Part shown: piece by piece, positions 34,849-42,808 of the stretch
Layout of the letters: each line of letters opens with the position of its first letter
How positions within the stretch are numbered: position 1 is the stretch's first letter
Origin: JACVRW01 sp963835705
GTDB taxonomy: Bacteria > Actinomycetota > Thermoleophilia > Solirubrobacterales > Thermoleophilaceae
Direction of reading: 5' to 3'
Assembly (NCBI GenBank): GCA_963835705.1
Contig: CAWIGR010000012.1
Coordinates: 62,001-126,000, forward strand
DNA length: 64,000 nucleotides
Program-made: the position numbers and the translations under genes
The notes under the pieces: model-generated
Seen by the model: the letters and a program-made list of their open reading frames with translations, nothing else
The model's database searches: none
Told to the model about the DNA's origin: nothing

Positions 34849-36872
34849 GTGATCCTCGGGGTCGACGTCGGCGGCACCTTCACCGACGCCGCGCTCCTGA
34901 CGTCGGAGCGCCTGGTCACCGCGAAGTCGCCGACCACGCCGGCGGACCAGTCCGAGGGCGTGATGAAGGCGGTCGGCGAAGCGTTGTCCGCGGCGGGCGC
35001 GTCGGCGGGCGACGTGGAGCGCTTCGTGCACGGCATGACCGTGGGAACGAACGCGCTGCTCGAGGGCCGCGTGGCGCGCACGGCGCTACTCGCGACCGAG
35101 GGGTTCACCGACCTCGAGGAGCTCGGCAGGCAGGCGCGGCCCGAGCTGTACCGGCTGTGCGCGGGGCACCCGCCCCCGCTCGTGCCGCTCGAGCTGCGCG
35201 TGGCGGTGCCGGAGCGGACGGGACCGGACGGGGTGCTGCGGGAGCTCGACGAGGACGGGTTGCTGGCGGCGCTCTCCGAGGTCGAGTGCGAGGCGGCAGC
35301 CGTTTGCCTGCTGTGGGGCTTCAGGCATCCCGGGCACGAGCGCCGGGTGGCCGAGCTCGTCGCGGAGGCGCTCGGTCGGGACCTGCACGTGTCGACCTCG
35401 CACGAGACCGCGGGCGTGTTCCGCGAGTACGAGCGGTGCGTGACGACGATCGTGGACGCGGCGGTGTCGCCGCTGCTGCGCGGGTACCTGTCGCGCCTGA
35501 CCGAGCGGGCCTCGGCCGAGGGGCTCCCGGAGCCCGAGGTGATGCTGTCGAGCGGCGGGACGGCAAGCGCGGGCACGGCGGCAAGCCACGGGTCGTGGAC
35601 GGTGCTGTCGGGACCGGCCGGCGGAGCGGTGGGAGCGGCCCGGGTGGCGAAGCGGGCGGGCGGAGGCGAAGGCGGAGGGGCCGCCGCGCGCGCCGCGGTC
35701 GGCCTCGACATGGGCGGCACGTCGTGCGACGTCTCGGTGGCGATCGGCGGCGCGGCGGCCGTGGGTCACGGCCGCGAGATCGGCGGCCGGGCGCTGGCGC
35801 TTCCGATGGTGGACGTCCATACCGTGGGAGCGGGCGGCGGCTCGATCGCCTGGCGCGACGTGGGCGGCGCGCTCCGGGTGGGACCGCGATCGGCCGGTGC
35901 CGAGCCGGGGCCGGCGTGCTACGGGCGCGGCGGCACGGAGCCGACGGTGACCGACGCCGACCTGCTCCTGGGCTGGCTCGACGCCGACTCGCCGCTCGCC
36001 GGCGGCGTGCGACTCGACCGGGAGGCGGCCGAGCACGCGGTGGGATGGCTCGCCGGCGACCTAGGCCTCACGGTCGAGGAGGCCGCGGCCGGCATCGCGC
36101 GGGTGGCGAGCACGGAGATGGCGCAGGCCGTGCGGGTGGTGACGGTCGAGCGCGGGATCGACCCGCGCGAGATGGCGCTGGTGGCCTTCGGCGGAGCCGG
36201 GCCGCTCCACGCGGCGCAGATCGCGGACGAGCTGGGGATGAGGCGGGTGATCGCGCCGATCGCGTCGGGAGTGCTGTCCGCACTGGGCCTGGTGGTGTCG
36301 GAGCGCCGCCGCGACGTGGTGGAGAGCGTCCTGCTGGGAGGCGACGACCTGACGAGCGAGGCGGTCGTCGAGGTGGTGGAGCGGCTGGGCGAGCGCGCGC
36401 GAAGCGAGCTCACCGCGGGGGAGGGGTCAGACCCGTCACCCCGGGGGAGGGGTCTGACCCCTCCCCTGAGCTCCGGGCCACGTACGACCTTCGCTACGCC
36501 GGCCAGGCCTTCGAGCTCTCCGTGGAGGGCTCCCTCTCCCCCGCGCCCGACGAACTGCGCTCCGCCTTCGACCGCGCCCACGAGGAGCGCTACGGCTACG
36601 CCGATCCCAACGCCGAGCTCGAGCTCGTGACCGTCCGCGTGGCGGCCGCCCTGCCGGGCACCGAGCCGCCGCCGGCCGAGCCGGCTCGTGCCGAGGAACG
36701 GGGCGAACGCACCGTTCGCTTCGGGGAGGATCGCCTCGAGGCGGTCGTGCTCGGTCCCGGCGAGGCCGAGCTGGACGGCCCCGCCGTCTTCGAGCTGCCG
36801 GGTGCCACGCTCGTCGTGCCGCCCGGGTGGCGCGCCCGCGCCGACGCCGACACCGTGGTGCTGGAGCGATGA
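34849..36872 (+). pseudogene. hyuA: N-methylhydantoinase/5-oxoprolinase subunit A, interrupted by a palindromic repeat
   Basis: From GTG 34849 the frame reads ILGVDVGGTFTDAALLTSER (the HyuA ATPase start) through LDMGGTSCDVSVAIGG and VAFGGAGPLHAAQIADELGM to about 36417. The rest (ELRATYDLRYAGQAFELSVE to GWRARADADTVVLER) is in another frame. Between them lie two copies of GGGGGAGGGGTC, at 36417 and 36443, 26 bp apart, forming an inverted repeat. Removing 26 bp restores a 665-residue protein. Family role: ATP-dependent hydrolysis of hydantoins or 5-oxoproline with subunit B, encoded next. As written the gene is not functional. Confidence 0.85.
36417..36466. repeat. REP-like palindrome GGGGTCNGACCC, tandem and inverted, inside hyuA
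   Basis: Two units share GGGGGAGGGGTC followed by A or T and GACCC (starts 36417 and 36443). Each is itself a palindrome around TCAGA/TCTGA, and together AGGGGTCAGACCC and GGGGTCTGACCCCT form a hairpin. Both units encode GEGSDPSP in the frames of the flanking gene halves, so the second looks like a 26-bp duplication or an inserted repeat unit that broke the frame. Confidence 0.75.
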
Positions 36873-38356
36873 GCCGGCTCGACCCGGTCGCCCTGCAGGT
36901 CATGCTCGGCGCCCTTCGCGCGGCCTGTGACGAGATGGGCGCGGTGCTGGTGCGCTCGGCCCACTCGGCCAACATCAAGGAGCGCCGCGACGCGTCCACG
37001 GCGCTCTTCGACGAGCGCGGGCGCATGGTGATGCAGGCCGAGCACATCCCGGTGCACCTGGGCGCGATGCCCTCGGCGGTGGCCGCCGTGCTCGACGAGA
37101 CCCACGAGCCCGGCGTCGCCTGGATCCTCAACGACCCGTACCGCGGCGGCACCCACCTGCCGGACATCACCGTGATCGCCCCGCTCTTCCACGAGACGGA
37201 GCTGGTCGGGTTCGCCGCCAGCCGAGCGCGCACCACGCCGACGTGGGCGCCGCCGAGCCCGGCAGCATGCCCGCGCACTCGCGGACCCTGGAGGAGGAGG
37301 GAGTGGTGATCCCGCCCACCCGCCTCGACGACGACACGCTCCACGACCTCACGGAGCGGATGCGCAATCCGCGCCAGCGCGAGGCGGACCTGCGGGCCCA
37401 GCTGGCCGCCGGGCGTGCGGGCGCGGAGCGGGTGGGAGCGCTGATCGAGCGCGTGGGCCTCGCCGCCTACCGCGACGGCATGGAGGAGACGCTCGATTAC
37501 GCCGAGCGCCGCACCCGCGCCAGGATCGACGAGCTCGAGGACGGCGTGCGGGAGGCCACCGACGTGCTGGAGGCCGACGAAGGCGACGTGCGGCTCCAGC
37601 TCCGCGCCACCGTGGAGGGCGACCAGCTCACCCTCGACCTCTCGGGGTCGGCAGACCAGCACGAAGGCAACCTCAACTGCCCGCTGGCGGTGACCCTGTC
37701 CGCCTGCTACTTCGCCCTCCGCGTCCTGACCGACCCCGACGTGCCGCCCTGCGAGGGCGCGTACCGGCCGGTGAGAGTGATCGCGCCCGAGGGCTCGCTT
37801 CTGAACGCCCGGCCGCCGGCGGCGGTGGCGGCGGGCAACGTGGAAACCTCCTCGCGCGTCGCCGACCTCGTGCTCGGCGCCTTCGGCCACGCGCTCGGCC
37901 AGGGCACCATGAACAACCTCACCCTCGGCAACGACGACTTCACCTACTACGAGACGCTCGGCGGCGGCCAGGGCGCGTGCGCCGACGCCGACGGGCCGAG
38001 CGCGGTGCACGTCGCGATGTCGAACACCCTCAACACCCCGATCGAGGCGCTCGAGCTCGAGTTCCCGGTTCGGGCTGTCGAGTACTCGGTGCGGCGCGGG
38101 TCCGGCGGCGCCGGGCAGCCAGAAGGGCGGGGACGGGGTGGTGCGCGAGCTCGAGGCGCTCGCCGAGATGCGCTATTCGCTCATCACCGAGCGCCGCCGC
38201 CACCCTCCGCCCGGAGCCGACGGCGGCGATCCGGGCGCGCCGGGCCGCAACTTACGGAACGACGAGGAGCTGCCCGCCAAGGCGTCGGGCACCCTCGAGC
38301 CGGGCGACCGCCTGCGCATCGAGACGCCCGGCGGCGGCGGTCACGGCGCCGCGTGA
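36869..38356 (+). pseudogene. hyuB: N-methylhydantoinase/5-oxoprolinase subunit B, two frame breaks
   Basis: ATG 36869 overlaps the hyuA stop (ATGA). The first frame gives SRLDPVALQVMLGALRAACD and NDPYRGGTHLPDITVIAPLF. Near 37230 two extra bases (GC) interrupt AASRAHHADVGAAEPGSMPA. The second frame runs to VEYSVRRGSGGAG near 38115, where another shift leads to KGGDGVVRELEALAEMRYSL and the true end RIETPGGGGHGAA (38356). The two shifts cancel overall (1488 nt). HyuB partners HyuA in ATP-dependent hydantoin/oxoproline opening. With hyuA also broken, this pathway looks lost, unless the shifts are sequence errors. Confidence 0.82.
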
Positions 38357-38739
38357 CCCGCGGGCGTGTCAGCCGCGCGCCTCAGCCCGCTTCCGCCCTG
38401 CTTCCGGCCCGCGCGCCCGGCAGCCTCTCCGCCAGCCGCTCGCGCCACACCGGCGCCTCCAGACCGCCGCCCGGGCCCGCCGGTCGCGGTACAGGTCAGC
38501 CCGTCAGCGAACGATGAGCGTCGGCCCGCTTGTGCGTCGGAATGCGAAGAGCTCCATCAGGCCGGCCGCCGGCCCTCGACTCGGATGACCAGGCTGTGAT
38601 CCGCCCAGTCGGCGGGTCGGAATCGAGCGCGAGCATGGCCGCGGGGGTGTGGGGCCTCCTCGATGACATCGGCGTCGTGCGCGAAGGGCTGCGGCCGCCG
38701 CCGGAGCTCGATGTCGCTCGCTCTGGTTAGCTTGAAGGC
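38357..38739. other. 383-bp stretch without a supported gene; possible minus-strand remnant
   Basis: No intact gene is seen. On the minus strand between about 38720 and 38504, three frames can be chained into a plausible short sequence (ELRRRPQPFAHDADVIEEAP, then a DWADHSLVIRVEGRRPA segment, then GLMELFAFRRTSGPTLIVR before a stop). This suggests a decayed or frame-shifted gene of about 70 codons. The right edge carries the TAGCTT promoter element of the next gene. Confidence 0.3.
38728..38733 (+). promoter_or_regulatory. -10-like box TAGCTT, leaderless geometry
   Basis: TAGCTT ends 6 nt before the ATG at 38740 (spacer GAAGGC), the distance expected when the start codon is also the first transcribed base. 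No ribosome-binding site precedes the ATG. The same layout is found before tatA (TAGCCT GAACGGC ATG). Confidence 0.5.
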
Positions 38740-39609
38740 ATGGACGACCCACGCCGCGTTGCCTTCGCCGGCCTAGGGATCATGGGCGCGCCCATGGCCG
38801 CCAACCTGGTCCGGGCCGGCCTCGAGGTCGCGGTGTACACCCGCACCCGGGAGAAGGCCGAGCGCTTCGCCGCCGAGCACGACGGCGCTCGCGCCGCCGC
38901 CACCCCGGCCGACGCCGCCGAGGGCGCCGACGCCTTCGTCAGCATCGTGCCCGACGCCCCGCAGGTGGAGGAGATCCTGTTCGGCGACCAGGGCGCCGCA
39001 ACCGCGCTGCCGGACGGCGCGGTCGTGGTCGAGATGTCCACCATCGCCCCCACCGCCTCGAGGGCGATCGCGGAGAAACTCGCCCCGCGCCCCTACGTCG
39101 AAGGGCCGGTCTCGGGCTCAAAGCCGAAGGCCGAGGACGGCACGCTCACGATCATGGCGGGCGCGTCGCCCGAGGACTTCGAGCGCGCGCGGCCGCTGTT
39201 CGACGTGCTGGGCGAGCGCATCGTCCACGTGGGCCCGGTCGGGCACGGCCAGATGGCCAAGCTGCTCACCAACACCATGGGCGCGGTCAACGCCGCCGCG
39301 CTGGCGGAGTGCGTCCGCGCGGCAAAGGCCGCCGGCCTCGACCGCGACGCCTTCCTCGAGGTGGCGAGCGGCAGCGCCGGCGCGAGCGCCATGGTCACGC
39401 TCAAGGGCCCGCCCATGTTCGAGGAGCGCTTCGACCCCGCCCTCTTCAAGCTCGAGCACATGCTCAAGGACGTGCGCCACTGCATCGCGGAGGCGCGGGC
39501 GCTCGGCATCGAGCTGAAACTGGGCGCCCTGGCCGAGACGCTCTACGCGCGGGCCGCCGAAAGCGGCGAGGGCGAGAAGGATTTCGCCGCCGTATACGCA
39601 GCGCTCTAA
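38740..39609 (+). CDS. NAD(P)-dependent oxidoreductase, 3-hydroxyisobutyrate dehydrogenase family
   Basis: 289 residues, full length. Beta-hydroxyacid dehydrogenase signature: Rossmann loop VAFAGLGIMGAPMAANLVRA, substrate loop YVEGPVSGSKPKAEDGTLTI, and catalytic Lys in GHGQMAKLLTNTMGAVN. Substrates in this family include 3-hydroxyisobutyrate, tartronate semialdehyde and succinic or glyoxylic semialdehydes (GLYR-type). The GPVSGSKPKAE loop fits the GLYR/GHB branch, so a semialdehyde reductase is possible. Stands alone. Confidence 0.88.
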   Translation: MDDPRRVAFAGLGIMGAPMAANLVRAGLEVAVYTRTREKAERFAAEHDGARAAATPADAAEGADAFVSIVPDAPQVEEILFGDQGAATALPDGAVVVEMSTIAPTASRAIAEKLAPRPYVEGPVSGSKPKAEDGTLTIMAGASPEDFERARPLFDVLGERIVHVGPVGHGQMAKLLTNTMGAVNAAALAECVRAAKAAGLDRDAFLEVASGSAGASAMVTLKGPPMFEERFDPALFKLEHMLKDVRHCIAEARALGIELKLGALAETLYARAAESGEGEKDFAAVYAAL

Positions 39610-39633
39610 GTGCGCTTCGGCACGAAATTTCCC

Positions 39634-39662
39634 TTGAAACCGGCAAGCGCTTTGGTAAGAAT
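39634..39662 (+). promoter_or_regulatory. Sigma-70-type promoter for the DUF1802 gene
   Basis: TTGAAA (39634-39639) and AAGAAT (39657-39662) are separated by 17 nt, the clearest consensus-like promoter seen in the window. The mRNA would have a leader of about 60 nt ending in GGAGG, where GAGG-TTTT-CCTC can form a small hairpin over the ribosome-binding site. Confidence 0.6.
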
Positions 39663-39730
39663 GGGCCGCCCGCGCGTCCCCGCCCCGGAGGCAAGCAAGC
39701 TCGGCGCGGGTATGGAGGTTTTCCTCGTCT

Positions 39731-40360
39731 ATGCCAGTCGCATTTAAGGAATGGGCCGTAACCGTGCGCGCGCTCGCCGAGGGCGAGCAGCTCCTCACGC
39801 TCCGCAAGGGCGGAATCCGTGAGGAGAACAAGCATTTCGAGATCGAGCACGACCGCTTCTTCCTCTATCCCACCTTCGATCACCAGCGCAACGACTGCGT
39901 CCGCGACGCCCACGTGCCCGAGCTCGGCCGGGCGCTCGAGGAGGGCGTTTGGCCCGAGAACGAGCCGCCGGCCCGGGCGCTCGTGCAGGACGGCGGGATC
40001 CCCCAGCCCGAGCGCGTGCGTATACGGGCCTGGGCCGAGGTCTCGGCGAGCTATCTGATCACCGACCGGCGCGCGATCGACGCCCTCTCGCCCTACTACA
40101 TCTGGACGACCGACTACGCGGAGAAGCGGCTCGCTTGGAAGCGCCGCCACCCGCTCCACGTGATCGTGCTGCGCACCTACCGCATCCCGCGTCCCGTCAC
40201 GGTCAAGGTGCGGCCCGAGTACCACGGCTGCCGCTCGTGGATCGAGCTCTACCGCGACCTCCCGTTCGAGGGCACGCCGGTGCTCTCAGACGAGGAGTTC
40301 GAGCGCGCCTCGGAGGAGATCGAGGCGATCGCGTCGGACGCGGTTCCGGTGCTCGCGTAG
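39731..40360 (+). CDS. DUF1802 family protein
   Basis: 209 residues. Diagnostic features of DUF1802: FKEWAVTVRALAEGEQLLTL, RKGGIREENKHFEIEHDRFF, LYPTFDHQR, and the late VKVRPEYHGCRSWIELYRDL. The family is found mostly in cyanobacteria, Deinococcus-Thermus and Actinobacteria and has no known biochemical role; conserved charged and His residues near the N-terminus suggest a catalytic or nucleic-acid-processing function. Preceded by a good promoter and followed by a strong double hairpin, so it is monocistronic. Confidence 0.85.
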   Translation: MPVAFKEWAVTVRALAEGEQLLTLRKGGIREENKHFEIEHDRFFLYPTFDHQRNDCVRDAHVPELGRALEEGVWPENEPPARALVQDGGIPQPERVRIRAWAEVSASYLITDRRAIDALSPYYIWTTDYAEKRLAWKRRHPLHVIVLRTYRIPRPVTVKVRPEYHGCRSWIELYRDLPFEGTPVLSDEEFERASEEIEAIASDAVPVLA

Positions 40361-40363
40361 GCC

Positions 40364-40410
40364 GACTGTCGCGGATTGTGGCCCTATATGGGCCACTGGG
40401 CGCGACAGTC
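40364..40410 (+). terminator. Nested double-stem hairpin after the DUF1802 gene
   Basis: GACTGTCGCG (40364-40373) pairs perfectly with CGCGACAGTC (40401-40410). Inside it GTGGCCC (40378-40384) pairs with GGGCCAC (40390-40396) around a TATAT loop. It starts 3 nt after the stop codon. No T-run follows. Likely a transcription end or processing signal; it also insulates the next gene. Confidence 0.6.
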
Positions 40411-40445
40411 GATGAGTCCGAGCCGTCTGCGGGGTCGAAGGAGAC

Positions 40446-40961
40446 ATGAGCGAACCGCAGATTCAGCAGCGTGACGAGCAGCCGTACCTCGCGATCCGCA
40501 GCGAGGTGACGAACGGAATCGCGGCCGTCGTAGACCGCTCTTTCCCGCAGCTGTTCGGATGGCTGGGAGAGCACGGAGTCACCCCCTCAGGGCCGCCGTT
40601 CATCCGCTTTCGGGAAGTCGACCACGACGGCGAGCCGCTCGAGATCGAGGTGGCCGCGCCTATCTCCGACGGCGCCGATCCGCCGGCCGACGACACCGTC
40701 CGCGCCGGCACGCTGCCGGCCGGCCGCTACGCGACCGTGCTGCACGTCGGGCCGTACAGCCACGAGAGCCTGCCGGACCTCGGCGACGCCCAGGCCGCGC
40801 TCAGGGACTGGACCGGGCAGCAGGGCATCGTCACCGGCCGCCCCTCCGAGCGCGGCTCCTCGCTGCCCTGCTGCGTGGAGCACTACCGCATCGGCCCGCC
40901 CATGGAGCGGGACTGGACCAAGTGGGAGACGGAGCTGGCCTACCTGGTCGTAGAGCCCTGA
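40446..40961 (+). CDS. GyrI-like small-molecule-binding domain protein
   Basis: 171 residues. Stand-alone GyrI/AraC-effector-binding fold (SOUL-like double repeat): RDEQPYLAIRSEVTNGIAAV, FIRFREVDHDGEPLEIEVAA, GTLPAGRYATVLHVGPYSHE, and the late VEHYRIGPP. Such proteins bind hydrophobic cationic compounds or hydrolyse reactive ones. The stop is followed immediately, in the same frame, by the remnant of an ABC transporter ATPase, as if a deletion joined the two genes. Confidence 0.85.
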   Translation: MSEPQIQQRDEQPYLAIRSEVTNGIAAVVDRSFPQLFGWLGEHGVTPSGPPFIRFREVDHDGEPLEIEVAAPISDGADPPADDTVRAGTLPAGRYATVLHVGPYSHESLPDLGDAQAALRDWTGQQGIVTGRPSERGSSLPCCVEHYRIGPPMERDWTKWETELAYLVVEP

Positions 40962-41240
40962 CCGGCCGCGAGCTCCTCGCGCAGCCCGGCGGAGAGGGCG
41001 CTGGACGAGGTGCCCGGCATCCGCGAGGCCACCGTCGACGGCCGGCTGCTTCACGCACGGGCGGACAACGGCGCGCGCGCCGTGCCGGCCGTCCTGCAGG
41101 CGCTCGAGAGCAACGGCATCGAGGTCGCCGCGGTGACGGTGGCCAGGCCGTCGCTCGAGGACGTGTACCTGCGCTACGCCGGCCGCACGTTCAGCGAGGC
41201 CGAGGCGCAGACCGGCACGGAGAAGGAGGACAAGCGATGA
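40962..41240 (+). pseudogene. C-terminal remnant of a DrrA-like ABC transporter ATPase
   Basis: About 92 codons in frame with the preceding stop encode only the C-terminal regulatory domain of a daunorubicin-resistance-type ATPase: ERALDEVPGIREATVDGRLL, VPAVLQALESNGIEVAAVTV and the conserved PSLEDVYLRYAGRTF. Walker A, signature and Walker B regions (about 230 residues) are missing. An internal GTG at 41010 could start a 76-residue product. The stop overlaps the permease start (ATGA), the normal coupling of the intact operon. Confidence 0.82.
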
Positions 41241-42010
41241 CCGCCGTCCAGCACTCCTCGTACATGATGATCCGCTACATGCGGGCGCTCGCGCGCCAGC
41301 CCGTGTGGATCTTCGTGACGCTCGTGCAGCCCGTTATCTGGCTGCTCCTGTTCGGCGCGCTGTTCGAGCGGACGGTGGACATCCCGGGGTTCGCCAGCGA
41401 CTCGTACATCGAGTTCCTCGCGCCCGGCGTGGTCGTGATGACCGCCTTCTTCTCGGCCGGCTGGAGCGGCATGGGGATGATCCAGGACTACGACCGCGGC
41501 ATCCTCGACCGCTTCCTGAGCTCGCCGGTGAAGCGCGTCGCCCTGGTGGCCGGCCCGCTGATGCAGAACGCGCTGGTGATCCTGGTCCAGTCCGTGATCA
41601 TCGTGGTGCTCGCGCTGATCCTGGGAGCGAGCTTCCCCAACGGCCCGCTCGGCGTGCTTGGGCTGATCGTGATCTCCTCGATCCTCGGGGCGGGCTTCGG
41701 CGCGCTCTCCAACGGCCTGGGCCTCGTCTTCCTCAAGGAGGACAGCCTGATCGCCACGATGGTGTTCCTGCAGCTGCCGCTGACCTTCCTGTCGGGCGCG
41801 TTCATGCAGGAGGACCTCCAGCCCGAGTGGATGCAGACCGTGTCCGACTTCAACCCCGTGAACTGGGCGATCGAGGCGGGCCGCAACGTCGCGATGGAGG
41901 ACATCGACTGGACGCTCGTGCTCACGCGCACCAGCCTTCTGATCGCGTTCCTCATAGCAGCGGGCGTGTTCGCGATACGGGTGTTCCGCACCTACCAGCG
42001 CTCGATCTAG
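41237..42010 (+). CDS. ABC-2 type transporter permease (DrrB-like)
   Basis: 257 residues. Six TM segments typical of ABC-2 permeases (QPVWIFVTLVQPVIWLLLFG, FLAPGVVVMTAFFSAGWSGM, GLIVISSILGAGFGALSNGL, and the final SLLIAFLIAAGVFAIRVF), with the cytoplasmic element YDRGILDRFLSSPVKR and the ABC2 signature DFNPVNWAIEAGRN. The family exports drugs, lipids or polysaccharides. Its own ATPase is truncated, so it is either inactive or borrows an ATPase from elsewhere. Confidence 0.9.
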   Translation: MTAVQHSSYMMIRYMRALARQPVWIFVTLVQPVIWLLLFGALFERTVDIPGFASDSYIEFLAPGVVVMTAFFSAGWSGMGMIQDYDRGILDRFLSSPVKRVALVAGPLMQNALVILVQSVIIVVLALILGASFPNGPLGVLGLIVISSILGAGFGALSNGLGLVFLKEDSLIATMVFLQLPLTFLSGAFMQEDLQPEWMQTVSDFNPVNWAIEAGRNVAMEDIDWTLVLTRTSLLIAFLIAAGVFAIRVFRTYQRSI

Positions 42011-42051
42011 CGCTCCAGCAGCCGGGAGGTTCCCATGCGAGAGTTCCGGCC

Positions 42052-42801
42052 GTGCCCTGGGTCGAGTCGCACTCGCTCTCCTTCTCCGCGCGCCATGACT
42101 CCTCGCAGGCCGAGGAGGCGGCGACGGTGCTCGCCGCGCTCGAGGCGCTGCGCGACGAGCTGCAGAGCCTGTACGAGCACACGCCCGGCGAGGTGGCGGT
42201 GGTGCTCCACCCGCGCTCGTGGGCGCTCGCGCTGGCGCATCCGTGGCTGCCGCTGGCCCGCCTCAGGGCCGCCCCGGCGAGCAGGCGCTACTTCGCCGGC
42301 TGGTTCGGCGAGTACGAGATCCACGTGCTCTCGCCTCCCGCGCTCGAGCGGCGCGCCTCGGGGGTGCCGGGCTCGAGGCAGGCGCTGCTCCTCTCCCCCG
42401 AGCACGAGTACGCCCACCTCGTGGTGGGCGCGAACAACCCGACGCTGCCGCCCCCCTTCTCCCCCGGCGCCTTCCGCCAGTACGTCCGTTGGGCCTGGCT
42501 CTGCGAGGGCGCGGCCTGCTGGCTCGCGGGGCAGGTGCCATACCTGCGGCCGGCGATCGTGCGCCGCCTGCGGGAGGGCGGGCGGCCGGTCTTCCCGCCC
42601 GACGCCCGCGACGCCATGCTGCTCGGCGGCACCCTGTTCGACCTGCTCGAGCGCGAGCGCGGCGCCCGCGTCGCCGCCGCGCTCGCCACGAGCCCGCTCG
42701 ACCGCGGGGCGCGCTCGGTCCTGGCGGACGCGTTCGGGCGCGCGCTTGCGAGCGTGGAGCGCGACTGGCGCGCCTCGCTCGAGTCGCTCAGCGCCTCTTG
42801 A
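42052..42801 (+). CDS. Putative HExxH metallopeptidase-like protein
   Basis: About 249 residues from GTG 42052 (PWVESHSLSFSARHDSSQAE). A gluzincin-like pair is visible: SPEHEYAHLVVG (HExxH) and, about 35 residues on, WLCEGAACWLAG with a candidate third-ligand Glu. A good ribosome-binding site (GGGAGG) precedes an ATG at 42035 that is in a different frame; a single missing base between them would give MREFRAVPWVESHSLSF as the real N-terminus. No signal peptide seen. Function unknown. Confidence 0.65.
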   Translation: MPWVESHSLSFSARHDSSQAEEAATVLAALEALRDELQSLYEHTPGEVAVVLHPRSWALALAHPWLPLARLRAAPASRRYFAGWFGEYEIHVLSPPALERRASGVPGSRQALLLSPEHEYAHLVVGANNPTLPPPFSPGAFRQYVRWAWLCEGAACWLAGQVPYLRPAIVRRLREGGRPVFPPDARDAMLLGGTLFDLLERERGARVAAALATSPLDRGARSVLADAFGRALASVERDWRASLESLSAS

Positions 42802-42808
42802 AACCGGC

